Shown: positions 1-13,780, counted from the stretch's first letter. The stretch: 64,000 nucleotides of DNA from Saururus chinensis (GCA_035235625.1 CP141142.1:41953644-42017643); one strand, 5' to 3'. Notes: generated by a model from the letters alone, not told the origin. A program made the numbers and translations.

Positions 1-3000
1 ATTATAGGATCTTAATCAGACAACCCATATTACTTAAGCTCATGCATGTAACCCAGATTCATATAAACTTTTTTCTATAACAAAACTTTGTCGCTAATTT
101 TACTAAAGATTGAGCAAATATTTTAAGACCTTATGATATGACAGAACGACTTTTACCCTCGTATGTCAATAGATTACTAATTAATATATAATATTTACCA
201 TGTTACTTAGCTACCTAATTGTGTATTGAATAACATAAACTGTATCACTCTCCGGTTAATAACATAATCTCAGGGTGCGCCGTAGAGCTTGTAGGCTGCA
301 GTACACCACATACTACGTTTTCCTTTTTTTAATCAGCAAGTTATTGGAATCTGGCTGCAATTGCATCCACATCCCATTACTATTCTGAAGCCGTTATATT
401 TTAATTAATATATTTATTAGTCAAAGAGTGGAATGGTCTTCTTAGCCGGTGGGTCAAACTGAAACGAGTGGTCCATGGAAAACAATGCTCTAGTAATTTG
501 GCTTTATGTGCACAACCACCCAACAACAACGTCATAGACTCAAATATTAATTTAGTCCATGCTTTCAAGTCTTAACCAGAATGCCTTTAATTGGAGGAGT
601 TTATTGGACCCCATTCTATATTTTAACCCTTTTTACTCCATCCATGTGAAGGATAACATAAAAGGAATAAGAAAAATATTTAAGTTACGTTAAAAACTTA
701 CTTCAACTTTTTATCACCATTACTCATCAATGTGATGGGAAGATGAAGTAAGCTTTTAATGTACTTTTTTAATGTCACATTAGCATTACTCAAAAAATAA
801 TTACATACGCCATGTGCACTTAGAAATGCATGCGTTTAGGCAAATTGTACATTGTTGGATCGAAATTTGATGACACGTATTATATTAATGGCTAGGCAGG
901 TGATTCAAACTCGCATATCCCTAATTTAGAAGGAGATCTGATCCCCTGCAATATGCTTGACGCACGCCTTGATGCATACTAACGACTCTTAACATAAAAT
1001 AAGATAATTAATATAAAATATTTTTTTCTAAATTTAGATCATTAATATAGGACATAAGAATCATTGTTTTTGTGAAATATGGAATGCAATTTTGAAGTCC
1101 TAGCTCATGATCTAGAGTGCTTTTAAGGTTTAAAAAAAAGATAAATTACTCACGTTTTGATCATCAATATTCATCATATTTCTTGGAAGGGTTAAGTCCA
1201 TCATGATAGACTAGACATGACAACTATTTCTACTAGATAGGGAGATGCAGGTAACTTATATTTAAGAAAAATAATTGTGTCTTAAAATGCCTTGTTTTCT
1301 GGAGACTTATCTCCGTTCCGGCTGCAATTGAAGTCAATATTTGGGAATTCCGCAGAAAGCAGAGAGAAGAGAACGAATTAGAAGAAAGTGTTGGCACAAA
1401 TTTAAGGGTTCACTTGCCATTTAAACTGTAGTTGTGCTCGTTCATCTGGTTGTCTATGTCACTCATGTAACACTTCTAGAATTTGGCTCAGGCGAGATTT
1501 CTTTGCATGCCATAAATCCTGGCTCCGCTATGCAGCCATCCTTTTTCACCCGTAAGGACACATGCATTTCTTATATGTACTTTTTAATAAAATAAGATAA
1601 AAATAATTAAATAACATTAGAAGCGGTTATATAAGCAAAAATTTTGCTGATGGTGAACTCATGGCTTTGAAGGAAGCGGGGTCCCTCTTTTGTATTCGAA
1701 TCACGCTCATAGTGCCCCAAAAGCAAAAATACAAAAAAAAATTGCATAAACTTGGAAATTACTCAAAACACAACTTCCTCTTTTTCTAGTACAAAAAAAA
1801 AATCCTCTTTTTCTTTTACATAAATTACATTAAAAAATAACTAACTTCCAAATGACCTAAAGAAATCCCACCTTTTTAGGGCTTTTGGTACCCATTGTTT
1901 AAAAAAAAAATCATGCTCTTATCTCTTTAAAAAATCTCGCCATCTACACCGTTGATTTGTGGCGTATGAAAACACAGTGGCGATGTAGTGAGATTTTGGA
2001 ATGAAAATGAACTTGTTTTAAAATTTAAGTTTTGGGTAATTTTAGAAATTTTGTTTTAGCCACATTTTTTCCTATGCTATAATGACATTGCCCAAAAACA
2101 CTCCCACTTGAAACTTTTCCCCAAATCATACTTTCACATTAAATCTAAGAAGACACTTCTATGGCTTCAATTGAGTCCATATTCTTTGAAAAATAGAAAT
2201 TACTTGAATACACCTTATACTAAGACTACCAAAAAAATGTGGATAATATAGATAACTATTTTGACACTTCTATGGCTTCAATTAGACTCTCTTTACATTT
2301 AATTACCTTGTCAAACTATTAAATGATCGACTCTTTAGACGTTAATATGCAAGACCACTTAACAAACGCAATAACTCGTGCATACAGTCAGTATTATGAT
2401 CTAGTGAGACCTTGGAATCACATGCTTTGCCCACGTTACGGTCTGCACTCCTTCACATTAAATTTCATTGACTTTGTGGCATTTATTTATTGAAAATCAC
2501 CAAAAGATTTTAATTCTGTGTAACGAGTAGCCAGCAAATTGAGTGCATCCTTTCCCATCGCTTGTCTTGTACTCATCTTAACTGCGAGCCTGCCTTGTCC
2601 TAAGGCGAGTCCTGCGACTTATTCATTTCACTAGAGGACGACTTCATTAACTTTCATCTTGTTTATTATACTATACTATATTTCATGTTCTAACACTCTT
2701 TGATTACTCTTAATTGGTTTCAACGGCAAGTTTAACCTGTTTCCCATGGTCATTAGTTGCTATTTAATATTTGGACTAGCATTAACTTTGTTCAGACAGT
2801 AAATTGAAATCCTTGTTCGTCACGAAAAGGCCCAACTTCCCAGTCTAGGATTTCGTCCCTACGCAAGGAAGGTGTTCAGCGTGAGCATGCCGCAGTCCAG
2901 TCTCCAGAATTGGGAATGAATCAATGGAGACTGGCAAATCATCAAATGCTAGAAGCCAAGGCCCATTTAATCAAGTGAATTGCCGGCCCTGCTCTGGAGA

Positions 3001-4200
3001 TTAACGCTACGGACGAAAGGCATTCATACCATCAGCATGAGAAATTGTATTTTTTAATACTCCCTGTGTAAGAAAGTGAAATATTTTTTTATGCTCCAAT
3101 AATGAGCCGAGCAAAGAGCGCCTGCCAAATATTTAATTTTGAGATTTACGGAACACACACTAATGCATATTAATATAAATAATACTTATATGAATGTGTG
3201 TTAGCATGTGCGATATCAATTTTAAAAATAGATGTTTCACCTGTGTTCTTTACGCTCAACTTACATTAAGCAAAGAATATAAAAAATACTTAATATAAAA
3301 ATTTAGATCAATAATATACGCTAATCAAGTTAACATCATTCTAAATATTAAGATCTCCAATGTGTTTTTACACTGGGCTCACTAGTGGGGAACATTGTTT
3401 TATTACTACCTTCCCAGTAGCTTGAGCTTTTAGTGAACAGATTCTCAATATGAGAAATTTATTAATGGATTTCAGGCAAATTTTGAGTCATTCATTCTTT
3501 CATTCAAGAAATTACTGTCAAATTCAACTGTTTAACAGCCATCCTCAGGAGTCTTAAACAATAATATGCTCATTGATTAAGAACTTAAACCCGACTCCAC
3601 TGCCACGTGCATCCCCCACGAAACGGGTGCATTGTCAACAAACAATCCAATTGCGTTTAGGGGCTTCTTTACATTGAAGACTTAAGAGGCTACTAATGCA
3701 ATGCTGCGAATATTAATGTGCAATTAGTGGGGGTAATTAATGTGGAGTTGTTGAACCCACTTGTCTTAAGGCCGCAAAAGTCATAAACACCAAACCACCA
3801 AAGGCGTTATTATCTTCTCTACAAGAGTGCTCTGCTTCAAATCTTCAATAATCAATATCCAAGCAGCTGTCATATGGACACATTGAGACACTTGTACAAC
3901 TGTACAACGGTATTCAAGTTACTCGGCGTGGGATAAACCTAATCTTAATACTAATAAATTTTTTAATTAAAATAAACTTCTAATATTATCCTAAGCCCAA
4001 TAAAATCTTAATACAATTATTAATGATTAAATTTTAATTATATTATAAATCATAAAGGTAGACCCCACCTCTTGAGCAGGTCATAACATATACATGTTCC
4101 ATATTCTCTGCAATGAAGGAATAAGCCATCCTCGATGGCCCAGGTGCGATTTGGATATGGTTTTATATGGCCCAACAACTGATCTCATTCACAAATTCGG
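1..4200. other. AT-rich intergenic DNA, no gene seen
   Basis: No open reading frame of convincing length or composition is visible on either strand. The stretch is AT-rich with poly-A/T tracts and scattered ATTAATATA-type words, as in decayed MITEs (around 1000-1060 and 3130-3320). I see no terminal repeats that would let me bound an element. A somewhat more GC-rich patch lies near 2820-3020 without coding signal. Confidence 0.6.
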
Positions 4201-4543
4201 CTTCAATAGGTCATTTTATGACGATGTCAACTGGGCCAATAATGGCCCCAGCCAGCCCAACGCATTGCGATGAATCAGGCTGCAAATAGGCCCACGGAAT
4301 GACGGCCCGTAAATGAATGCTACATGTTGATGGCCCAAATTGAGATGAAAATTGTTATGGGCTCGCTCTATCGTGGGAACATAACTAGCCGTTATTTTGA
4401 CAAGGACTTCAGTGTCAAAGTTTAACACTTATTTTGTCACCAATATCTAATTATTCACGGACTGATTAAGTTTTCACTAATATTGAGCTTAGTATAAACT
4501 GGGCATGGGAACCTTTGATATTTAAAATTGACATCTTATGTAT

Positions 4544-4575
4544 TAGTGCACGTTAACATATGCTAACGTGTACTA
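4544..4575. repeat. Short perfect-looking hairpin
   Basis: TAGTGCACGTTA is followed after 8 bases by TAACGTGTACTA. These are inverted copies with one G-T wobble in 12 positions. It could be a decayed MITE end, a small RNA stem or chance; nothing nearby decides. Confidence 0.4.
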
Positions 4576-5654
4576 TCTTATAGACGAAGAGATCCCATAT
4601 ACAGCTTGAACTAAGCTCATTGCCAATAAAGGAATTCCCTCTCGGAGAAGACTGAAAGCTTATAATCATGCAGTAAAGGCCCACACCTTGTGTTGCAGCG
4701 GGGAATCCTAGCATAAGGATGAATGGCATTATGCTGGACTTGTCAGCATTGGAACAAAAAGTTTGTGGTCCTCGACAGAGGCACCGACAAAAGCCACACG
4801 GCGAAGCCTCACCTATCCTTGATTTCGCATTCCGGGCACGCCTCGCGTCGAATGTGGTCCACTCCCTCCGTCGCTGCACCAAAGCTGGAACTGGCCCAAG
4901 ACTTTATTCTGCTTTCGCCACTTCCAAAGAGGGCCCATTCACGGGAAAACAGATAGAATAGATGTGAAAACAACGTACACCTAATTTTGTGGGCCCCGGG
5001 CCCACTTCGCTCGATATGTGACATTGTGACTACATTACTGATATGAAAATGTTACGGCCGCTTGCGCCCAAGAACGCACGGCCAACGTGCACCACTATGG
5101 AAGCATAGAGGGCCCGGTTTTGGGGATGGGCCCTATGCGTAGGGCCACTATCATGGCACGATTGGTGTTGCGTCATAGGGAGCTCTCTTTTGACAATAAG
5201 CCCTACATAAGCTACATATAGAGAGTTATTGATATTAAAGATAGACATAGTGCACATGTTACCATAAGTAATATTAATGTTAATATACACTGACATGTAC
5301 ACCGTCAAATCTCTTGAATGAACTGCTTTATTAAATAACTTACACGAAAAACACTTCCAACTCAGTGCTGTTGTGGCATTACTTTACTTGTGCCATCAAT
5401 GTTAGTTTATTTTATACTCTTTTTGTCCTATTTTAATAGTCTAATTTTTAAAAAAATATATTTCTTATTAATATAATATCTTTATTAGAGTAATTAGTTA
5501 ATGGATTAAAAAAAGTAAACCGAGTAGAAAGGTCGATTGATTAGCTTTCTTAATTATTATTCTTTTAATAAAAAAATTTTGTTTTAATTTTTTTCTCAAA
5601 AAAATTAATTTCAAGAGATAAAGTTAATATTTTTTATTATAAACATCTTATTAT

Positions 5655-5740
5655 ATAAAAAATTAATAGGTGCCTCAGTTCACATGTGGACATGCATTGT
5701 GATGCAAGTAAACTAATGTGTACTCTAACGATTCTAATTT
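5655..5740 (+). repeat. Diverged dispersed repeat, copy 1
   Basis: The words TTATTATATA, AAAATTAATA, GTTCACA, GACATGCATTGTGA and CAAGTAAACT occur here in the same order and spacing as near 6925-7010. The two copies are in direct orientation about 1.27 kb apart. They could be ends of one old element or two insertions of a MITE; no target duplication could be read. Confidence 0.35.
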
Positions 5741-6924
5741 TTTGTATCCTCCAAAATAAGAAAAAGAATTGTTAATGTAACTTATATCGGACTAGTTTGC
5801 TTGGTTGGATTAATCATAGGACAAAGTTAATTTTTTTTATCATAAATACTTTATTTCAGGAAAAAATTAGTATGAACTCAAGCTCACGTACTCTAGCTTG
5901 TGGTCAGGCTTTAAGAGTTGTTGGATTCATATTGGACTAATGACAGATGCAAGAATTTTAATAAGGGGGTCAAAAATCTACATGTATAAAATAATTATTT
6001 TTAATAAATTATTGAAATGTATTACTAAGATGTTATAGAAAAAATTAGAAACATAAGTGGTTATAACTCTTATATCAGGAAAAATATTATATTTTTAGTG
6101 TCCATTAAGTACATTTTTATTTTTATTCTATTTTATAAAATTATCCTCATATTGTCTAATAAAGATGAAGACTATAGCCTCTTGCAACTAAGCATGTTAA
6201 TAGGGGTCAAGGCATTTCTTGGTAGTAGGAATTATTTAATGGACTTGGGTCTCAAATAAGACATAATATATAGGTAAATTTATATTTATCTCATAAGTCA
6301 TGGGGGTTAGTTGCCCCCTTGGCTTTAATGTGGATCCGCCTATGGATTTGATGGTGTAAGGGGACAAGTAACTTACCTACCCTTTTGCTACTTGCCCTCT
6401 AAGTTATGTGCATTGTTATATTTCAATCGATGACCCACAAATCCCGAGCACACGTTGGCATGCATGAGCTAATGCTCAAGGTATGTATTCAAAACTTAGA
6501 CCGGACTCAACTTGATATTAACCCGGGTCAGGTTGGGTCCAAGGAGAAAATAACAAGGCAAATCTCCCGTCGGGTTGGGTCTAACATGTGAAAAACCCAT
6601 GAGCTAACCCACCCTAACATAAGTTCATAATTAACTTACAAAGCCATATTTAACCCAAATTATATAAATTTTTATAATATTTTATTTGTAGAACTGACCC
6701 GATATAATGTCTGTTTGGTTTGAATTATTAAAATTGACTTGATTGAAGAAAAAATCTTAGTTCCTATTTTAATTATTAGGTTTTTATCAAATTTTATTTC
6801 AGGTTAGCTCGGGTTCAAGAAATTTAGTTTCTATATTAGGTTAAGAACTCGGTTGTTATTATGAGCCAGGTCCTAAAGATCGAGACCTTAGATGTAGCCC
6901 TAACAGACTCATACAAAAGAGACT

Positions 6925-7010
6925 CTTATTATATACAAAATTAATATATGTCTAAGTTCACACATGTTGACATGCATTGTGACACAAGTAAACTGACTAA
7001 TGATACTTAA
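6925..7010 (+). repeat. Diverged dispersed repeat, copy 2
   Basis: Direct-orientation partner of the repeat near 5655-5740, sharing the TTCACA...GACATGCATTGTGA...CAAGTAAACTGA core with small differences. Function unknown. Confidence 0.35.
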
Positions 7011-8999
7011 ATTTATATTTATTCCATCCTACGTCAATAGATCTATTTTGTTTATTCAAGTTACATTAAAATTATATTATTTTTTAAAATAAAATAAAAC
7101 TATTAATTTAAGGCAAAAAGAGTGCCATCAATTAAAACTAGAAAAAGAATTGCCGATCTAGTTTATGTTGTACTGGTTGCCCGTTCAATCTCTCCTTGCT
7201 GATGGAGAGGTACCGGCGTGAGTTCTTACTTCTTACCTGTATTATAAAAATACAAGGAAAGAGACTCATATGATCGGAAGTGTGGGCCCATGCATGAAAA
7301 GGAGTTCATGTGATGTCAAATTTATGACTTGAATGGCAGTCGAAGTGTGCACCCTACATGTAGCATTTGTGCAATGGAGTGGGGGTAGATCCAGATATTA
7401 TTTATCCTTTGATTGGATTGAATTGACCATCGATAGTGGGCCCCAAGTGCTTGGGTAAGCTGGGCCCTCTGATTTGTAGCCCATGCAGATGATGGTGGGC
7501 GTCGTTGTCTGCAAAAAGTAGTCATGGGCTGCCGAGACCGTCTCGAATTAATACAAGGCATCAGATACTGCTAGCCTTGCTGCCAGTACCCAAGATAATA
7601 TGGCTTTGATGTAACACTTTACACGGAAATTATTGGCGAAGGACTTGTTTACTTCTGTAACGTAATCATAACGGTTTTCCAAATACACTTCAGTAATCAG
7701 TATGGCACAACTCATCAAAGGCATGACAACAATGACGTTCACTGTGAATTTATTCCTGCAAATGCTCATTTTGATGAGGTTTTTGTGTTGGGTGTCAGCG
7801 TGCAATCAATACAGACACATGAAGCCAAGGAGGCGAAGATATTAGCTGAAGGAGGGAATAAGACTAACAAATTACGTTTGTAATTTACAACTTGCGAATA
7901 TTCCTCTTAAAGAGATAAAATTACATTTAAGCAACTCTGTGAGTAGGGCTGGTCCTTAAGCTTGATAGGCGACAAGTCTTGTCTATATAATGTCCACTAA
8001 CGGTTCATCCACTAGCATTTTGTCGGCTAACTAGCTAAATTTCTTGGCCAAACACAACTATCGATCGTCCATGAATATAGCCTCTTAGGTTATTAGATGA
8101 AAGCTAAAACAGAGACTAAGAAGCATCAATGATTGTGATTTAAGGGGGCAATTGAGGTGGAGATCTATGTAAACAACTTACTATATAGTGATAATTTAGA
8201 ATTATACGTGTTCTTTATTTGTAGTATTATAACTATCAAATTTACCTTACATATATTTTAATTAACTCACTCTAAGGAAGAACTCAAAAAGTAACATTGA
8301 CAACATTACATTTAAATTATTAAGAATTTAAGTATAATAAAATAATATTTAAGGATAATTATTGAGAATTAAAATATATTATTTTGTAAAAGTGTAAAAT
8401 ATATTTAAAATTTTATTAAGCCCTAAATAAATATCCAGTCGAGGCCCTTTGTCCATAGCCATGTCTATAAATTAATATATAATTTTTTTTAGTAAAATAC
8501 GACTAATTAGACACAACTTATATATTTAACGATTGACGTCTACAACCAGCCCTGACTGTGAATGTCATTCAACACATTTCTTTCCTTCCTCTTCAGTTAG
8601 CGCATTGCTAATTTAGTTTTAGTGTTTCTCTAATAAGTCCTAGTTGCTTTATATTTTATTTTATTAGATTAAATATTTAAATTGAAGGTAGTTTCTTTAA
8701 AAAGCTGGGTGCCTAAATTGGACAGGATTTGGAAAGGCTAAAAAACTCCACTTCTGGAACAAAATTGGCAGACATAGTTGGTGGATCACTGGCAGAGAAA
8801 ACTAGGCCAGTTTTGCCTAATATTGTTAGTCCCTTCTTTCACATATCTCTTAAATCATCCTTCAAGCCTAAAGAGTAAACAAGAAAATGACTCGTAACAA
8901 ATTGTGTGTACATTGTACAAGTTGTTCATTCTGCATTTGTGGCCCTTTGTCATTTTAGTCATTCTTCACTGCAGTCCCATCATCCGCTTCCCAAAGCAG

Positions 9000-9369
9000 A
9001 CAAAGAGGCCAAGTTCCAAAGGTTACAACTGATCGGATCAGGTTCCCAAATAGGACGAGAGAGCCTGAAAGGCTCCCCCCAATGCCTCCAAAGATTCATT
9101 GCCATTCATGGCATGCATCGGTTGTAATAATGGCGCCATCCCCGCCTCCCCCGCTTCCTCCTCTTTCATGCCTAGTACAGACTGTAGTCCTCCGGAAAAA
9201 GCCGCGACAGCGACTCCCACACGCTCCTACCCTTCGATGCGTGTTAATGTGGGCCCACCCTGCATGCATTGCAACGCTTCCCGCGAAACTCACAGAACCA
9301 CACGGGTTTGGCAGCGGGTCGGCCTTTTGCCAAACCGACTCGAGAATTAAACCTGGGTTCACCAGATAA
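9000..9369. other. GC-rich patch with overlapping ORFs, coding status unclear
   Basis: Four overlapping ORFs of 60-95 codons occur here on both strands. One minus-strand frame (9038-9220) has an alanine/leucine/glycine-rich peptide, but nothing I recognise as a domain. No splice-bounded continuation was found. It may be a decayed exon, promoter sequence or chance GC-rich ORFs. The flank near 9395 starts with an ATTCCCTCCGTCCC word typical of a Stowaway MITE end. Confidence 0.25.
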
Positions 9370-11440
9370 AAATTACAAATTAATTATTAAATAAATATTC
9401 CCTCCGTCCCTCCATCTCATATTAATAATTTTATGTTTAATTTTTATTATTATTATCAAGCATCTCTCTTTTGCATCTAATAATAGGTAATAACTATAGA
9501 AGTACAACTGTCGATGTGTATTTTTTGAAATAAAATATATACAAGTTTCATAATTGAGCACATAAACCTACATTAGAGTCATTTCTGATTCTGGACTAGA
9601 GATAGGGCAACAATTTCTCCCACTCCTTCCTAGTCCATTGGCCCTTACACAAATAACATAGAAATTAAAACATCGTATAGAAGAATACATAAATAAGAGA
9701 TGAACAATTATTATAAATCAACCTCTCGGATCAACGATAAAGACAAAATCGCGTCTCCAGTGGATCCTCCGGTGATGGGATGGGCGCAAGAGAGATCGAG
9801 GCTAGGAGATTGATCGAGTCTCACAAAGGAGGGCTTCGACACAGCCATTGGTATCCCATACACCATCTACTCTTCCTCGTGTCTTGCTTTACTAAACCAA
9901 AATTGAGGGTTTCTCTCGCCCTTTTGATCTCTTGTGCTTTTGGAGCTGAGAACTCAAACTGAGCACTAGTAGATGAATTCCTAACTTTCATCATCTAAAC
10001 CACCATTTCGACCATTTTGTCATCTTAACTAGGAGCTCAAGCGAAGGAAAAATAAGAAGTACTAGAGGCTTCTCTAACAACTTAAATTGAGCCAAGTGGA
10101 GAAATTAAAATAAAATAAAAATTTTCCTTCTATTAAAGCTATTAATATAGAAAAGAGAGAATAATATTTTAGATAATAATTGTTTCTTACCCACCAATAT
10201 AAAATTATAGAGATTTGATATCTACCCCATTGGATTTAAATTTATGCATGTGGATATTACTAAAGTGACCTCAAATGTGCTTATAGTTATATTAATACTC
10301 ATAAAAATATATTTTTTATTTGACAATAATTAATTTATAGCTTAAACCAAGGCAGGTGAATCGCATAAATTCTAACTCAATCTAACTAGATTATTTAGGT
10401 TTAAACACTATAAAAAATTTAATATAAATTTAAATTTACATATAAAAGTGTGTCTTAGTGTTGTGAACCGTTAGATCAAGATTCGATAATATAAGAGGAT
10501 AAATAATATAGACTCGATAGCATATGCTAAGCACATACAACATCCTAATCCCATGGCTTTATAGGGGATAGAAATTCTAAGCTGCTGGCTCAACATTCAT
10601 ATAAGGAATGTGTCTACCTTAAGATAATATTTCTTCTATTCTAAATTAATAACTTGATTTGACAAAAAAATTTATTCTATATTAATAATTTTATTTTGTT
10701 AAATTTAAGTAGTTAAGTACTTAAGAAGGAACATTGTAAGCTTTTTTTCTTTCTTTTAGATGTTAATTTTAATAAAAAATACTATTTTATAAAATATCAT
10801 TAATATAAAATAGAAAAAGTAAGTAGAAAAAAACTAGTGAGAGTAGTGTGCTGTAGCTATATTAATATCCGAGATTAGACTAAAACTACAGCTTAAGATG
10901 GCCCGAGCTCACGCGCGTTAGTGTGAACTAGGCTCATAATAACATGCCTCAAATACAGACCCGAACCATTAAGCTGACCCGGGTGGTATCCCTACGCCAT
11001 CGGATCTGGGGAAAATATGACGAATCGCATTTACTACTTTCCGTCTACATTCCCCTTACTCTGCCCATTGGGCCCCACATGCTGGAGCGATTTCCACTGT
11101 ACGCGTGGCGGATGTCGACACTGCTTTCAAGAGGGACAGCTGACACAGCGATGTCCTCCACTCACACGAGATGACGCTTTTACCCTTGGCACCTCTGTAC
11201 TGTCACGAGTAACACTGTCAACATGGGTATTCTAGTAATCTCGAATTCACTGGAAAGCAGAATCAGTGGAAGGCCCCACGAAACTCAGCCCAATTTTTAA
11301 AATACCAAATATTCCTCATAATGGGTGGTATTCGTCACCCTTGGCCTTGCGTATCGAAGTGGAAAAGGCTTATTTTAATTACTTGCAATTGTTCTATTCC
11401 CGGGTCACGATAAAAGAAGAATGCGCTCAAAAAGAAAGGG
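9370..11440. other. Intergenic DNA with Stowaway-like debris
   Basis: AT-rich. Fragments resembling Stowaway ends or interiors occur near 9395 and 10640-10830 (AATTAATAACTTGATTT, TATTAATAATTTTATTT). No gene is supported. A GGGCCCC word lies near 11069. Confidence 0.4.
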
Positions 11441-11449
11441 GGACCCCGC

Positions 11450-11990
11450 GGTACTTTGACAAAGGGACGCGGGTGGTGGGAACAGTCAACCATCCCAATC
11501 ACCCACGGCGGGACCCACTGCGCTGCTCAGCTACATTGGACGTTTCCATACAAGACCGGCGTTTGCGAGTGGCCCCATCTCGCGATAATTTTTTTTCATT
11601 TGACCGATGTATCCCTACGCGTCGCGACAAAAAGCTCCCCCTGATTTCGCTTCGGCTTCGGTTTTTTCCGTTTGCGCCAGCTCGCTTTTGTATGAGAACC
11701 GAAAACCGGGCAAGATTCCGAGGGGCGCCACTCTCGTACCGTTGCCGATCGTTTTATTTCCGGAGAACGGATGAGCCGCGATCTTCTAGTAGACGAAGAT
11801 CGTGATGGCTGCCCGGAGGGCGTGATATTTAAAGGCGTACGCGTACGAGCACGACGTCTAGAGCTGAAACGCGTTGATGCTCTCCGCCCAATCTTCGTAC
11901 GCTCCTGATAAGAAATTGCCATTCGACTACGAAACTGAAAGTCCTTTTGAATTCCCACAAGACCAAACTTTATGAAATTTCTTATCACTG
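11450..11990. promoter_or_regulatory. GC-rich promoter-like island, possible TATA box
   Basis: The stretch is clearly more GC- and CpG-rich than its flanks. A TATA-like word, ATATTTAAAG, lies near 11825 on the plus strand. About 45 bases downstream an ATG (11877) opens a 32-codon frame. Longer frames cross the island on both strands (11266-11805 plus, 11596-11988 minus) but are arginine/serine-rich with no domain, which is typical of unselected GC-rich ORFs. I take this as a relic or minor promoter region; which gene it would serve is unknown. Confidence 0.25.
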
Positions 11991-12455
11991 AGAGGTTCGG
12001 TCAAAACTCAATAGCTTGATTTATGAGACCATTGAATTTGATTTATCCAAATTTGAGATTGAAGACTCTATGGATATAAGAGAAGTAAAAGTGAGCAATG
12101 TGTGAATAATTAGCATGCATTTATGATTCGATAAGCTAGTCTTAATGGTGTGAGGGAAATGATTTTTTAGTTGGAAACAAATACATTAATCACTAGGTTA
12201 GAATTACACGCATTGATGAATCACCATCTCATCTTCGTCAATAGCATGATCAGCAGTGATCATCAAAACTCAGTAGCTCCCCTTCAGAAGAAAAAAATCG
12301 AGAATGAACAACACCATATCTGGGAATCGACAGAAACATAACTGGTAAAAAAACACCAGCCCAAAAAACACTTGTTCTCAAAAAAGTATAATTAAAAAAA
12401 AAACTCCTCTTTTCCTCATTCCTGTTCCCTATATTCTCTCCCGCCTCCGCTACTA

Positions 12456-12956
12456 TTAGTCCTCAAAACCGGTCTGCTCCCAAATCGCATTCCGCACCCG
12501 GCTCAAATCCCGGCCCTTGAGCGTCCGCCCAATCCCCTCGTGCACCGAGAACGACGCCACCCTTGTCCGGGCCACTTGCCTCGCCAGGTATTCGTGCGGC
12601 GGTAGCCGCCCCCCACCCTCCTCATCCTCCTCCCTGTCCTCGTCGTCGTCGTCGAACCCCCGCCGCCGCGCGTCCCGGTAGTCCTCCCGCAGGATCTTGG
12701 ACCAGTCGGGGATGTTCATCGGCAGCGACGACGCCGCCGAGGCCTCCACCTTCTTCGCCGACTTCTTCGAAGACCGCGAGCTGGGGATCGACTTCTTCAG
12801 CTCCGCCCGCGCCGCATCCCCCGGCGATCCCCAGAGGTCCGACTCGTCGAAGTCGAAGAGCGCCACGCCGCCAGCGTCCGGGCTGGAGGGCGGCTTGTGG
12901 TCCTCCGGGAAGAAGCGGTAGGTGGACTTGGCGAGGTAGTTCTTCCTGGCCGCCAT
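12456..12956 (-). CDS. S40-like senescence regulator family protein (DUF584)
   Basis: Intronless gene for a 166-residue protein of the plant-specific S40/DUF584 family, small nuclear proteins linked to senescence and stress or hormone responses; the biochemical activity is not established. Family blocks appear in the usual order: N-terminal YRFFPEDH (residues 13-20), FDFDESDLW (34-42), a Ser/Lys-rich linker, the [10 protein letters not shown] block (80-89), an acidic run (102-113), PPHEYLARQ (119-127), and C-terminal [28 protein letters not shown] (132-159; quoted as consecutive blocks [28 protein letters not shown]). The frame extends upstream to 13175, but the extension has no family similarity and crosses the likely TATA box, so the ATG at 12956 is the start. 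Codon third positions are strongly GC-rich. The length is normal for the family and the gene looks intact. Confidence 0.93.
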   Translation of the reverse strand: MAARKNYLAKSTYRFFPEDHKPPSSPDAGGVALFDFDESDLWGSPGDAARAELKKSIPSSRSSKKSAKKVEASAASSLPMNIPDWSKILREDYRDARRRGFDDDDEDREEDEEGGGRLPPHEYLARQVARTRVASFSVHEGIGRTLKGRDLSRVRNAIWEQTGFED

Positions 12957-13062
12957 TATAGACAGATACAGAGAAGGGGGAACAAGGGCGGAGGCCAGAA
13001 ATGGCAGTTTGCGTCCGGACTCACTTTCTTTTCTCGATGTTCGCAGTGGCAGCTCCGTCGCG

Positions 13063-13073
13063 CTTTTATAAAG
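13063..13073 (-). promoter_or_regulatory. TATA box of the S40-like gene
   Basis: On the minus strand this reads CTTTATAAAAG, a strong plant TATA box about 107 bases upstream of the S40-like ATG. Transcription would start near 13030-13040, leaving a 5' leader of about 80 bases. Confidence 0.6.
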
Positions 13074-13269
13074 AGGCTCGAGTAGGAAGGTCGAAAGTGG
13101 ATAAGGTTTGTCATGGAACGGAGAGTCTCTCTCCCCCCATGGAGTCCCGTGCATTTTACCCTCATGCCCCTGCATATTTTACTACAAAAATGGCCCAGCC
13201 CATTTCTGTCAAGTTAATTTGTATAATCACTTGGGTTACATGGAGTTTAGCAGTTAAATTTGGCGGCTG

Positions 13270-13780
13270 AAGCCAATCTGGGGGCGTTTAATTAGCTCTG
13301 GAAAGGATGTCATATATGGTAAGTTTGTGTTTAAAAATTCAACCGAGATAGTTTACTATTTTTTAAATAAACGTATTGAGTATTAATTTAGATTTGATAA
13401 ACATCCCTAAGCATCGGTTCTTCTTTGGCTAAAAGCTTTCGCCAATAGCTGGGCTTGTTCACTGTTCAGGCCAAACATGTTGGTGTAGCATATGTCCAGC
13501 ACCAAGCTGCTGCTAACCGCTGCCCTAAATATAGGTCCAAGATGCTCCCAATTGCAACACTCATACGAGACTCAAATCATGCAACAGAAATTAGCCATGT
13601 CTTGTCCTATCGTGACCCAAACTTTAAACGCAGACCCCATGCCTGTCCATCCTTGAGTGTAGCACACTATACTGTCATGTCTAAGTTTGTATGATACACG
13701 ATTGCTGATTTTCTCCCACAAATTTATTTGTGTTCTCTCACTCCTCGAGGCTCAAGCTAGTTTGGCGCCGTCCACATGCA
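13270..13780. other. Intergenic DNA upstream of the S40-like gene
   Basis: No coding signal. The 79-codon plus-strand ORF at 13455-13694 shows no domain and has ordinary intergenic composition. Confidence 0.5.

Larger units (their letters stand above)
4580..9000. other. Intergenic DNA with GC-richer patch and diverged repeats
   Basis: About 4700-5180 is richer in GC and has several GGGCCC and GGCCCA words, which in plants can be TCP/site II elements; the short ORFs there overlap on both strands and do not look coding. Around 6440-6870 are CGGGT/GGTTGGGTC-type words typical of decayed dispersed elements. Two diverged copies of one sequence lie near 5655-5740 and 6925-7010. No gene is supported. 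Confidence 0.45.

Noticed and set aside
11266-11988. 130- and 179-codon ORFs on opposite strands
   Set aside because: Arg/Ser-rich, mutually overlapping, no domain; expected in a GC-rich promoter-like island.
12957-13175. N-terminal extension of the S40-like frame to an upstream ATG
   Set aside because: The extension lacks family similarity and runs across the likely TATA box at 13063-13073.
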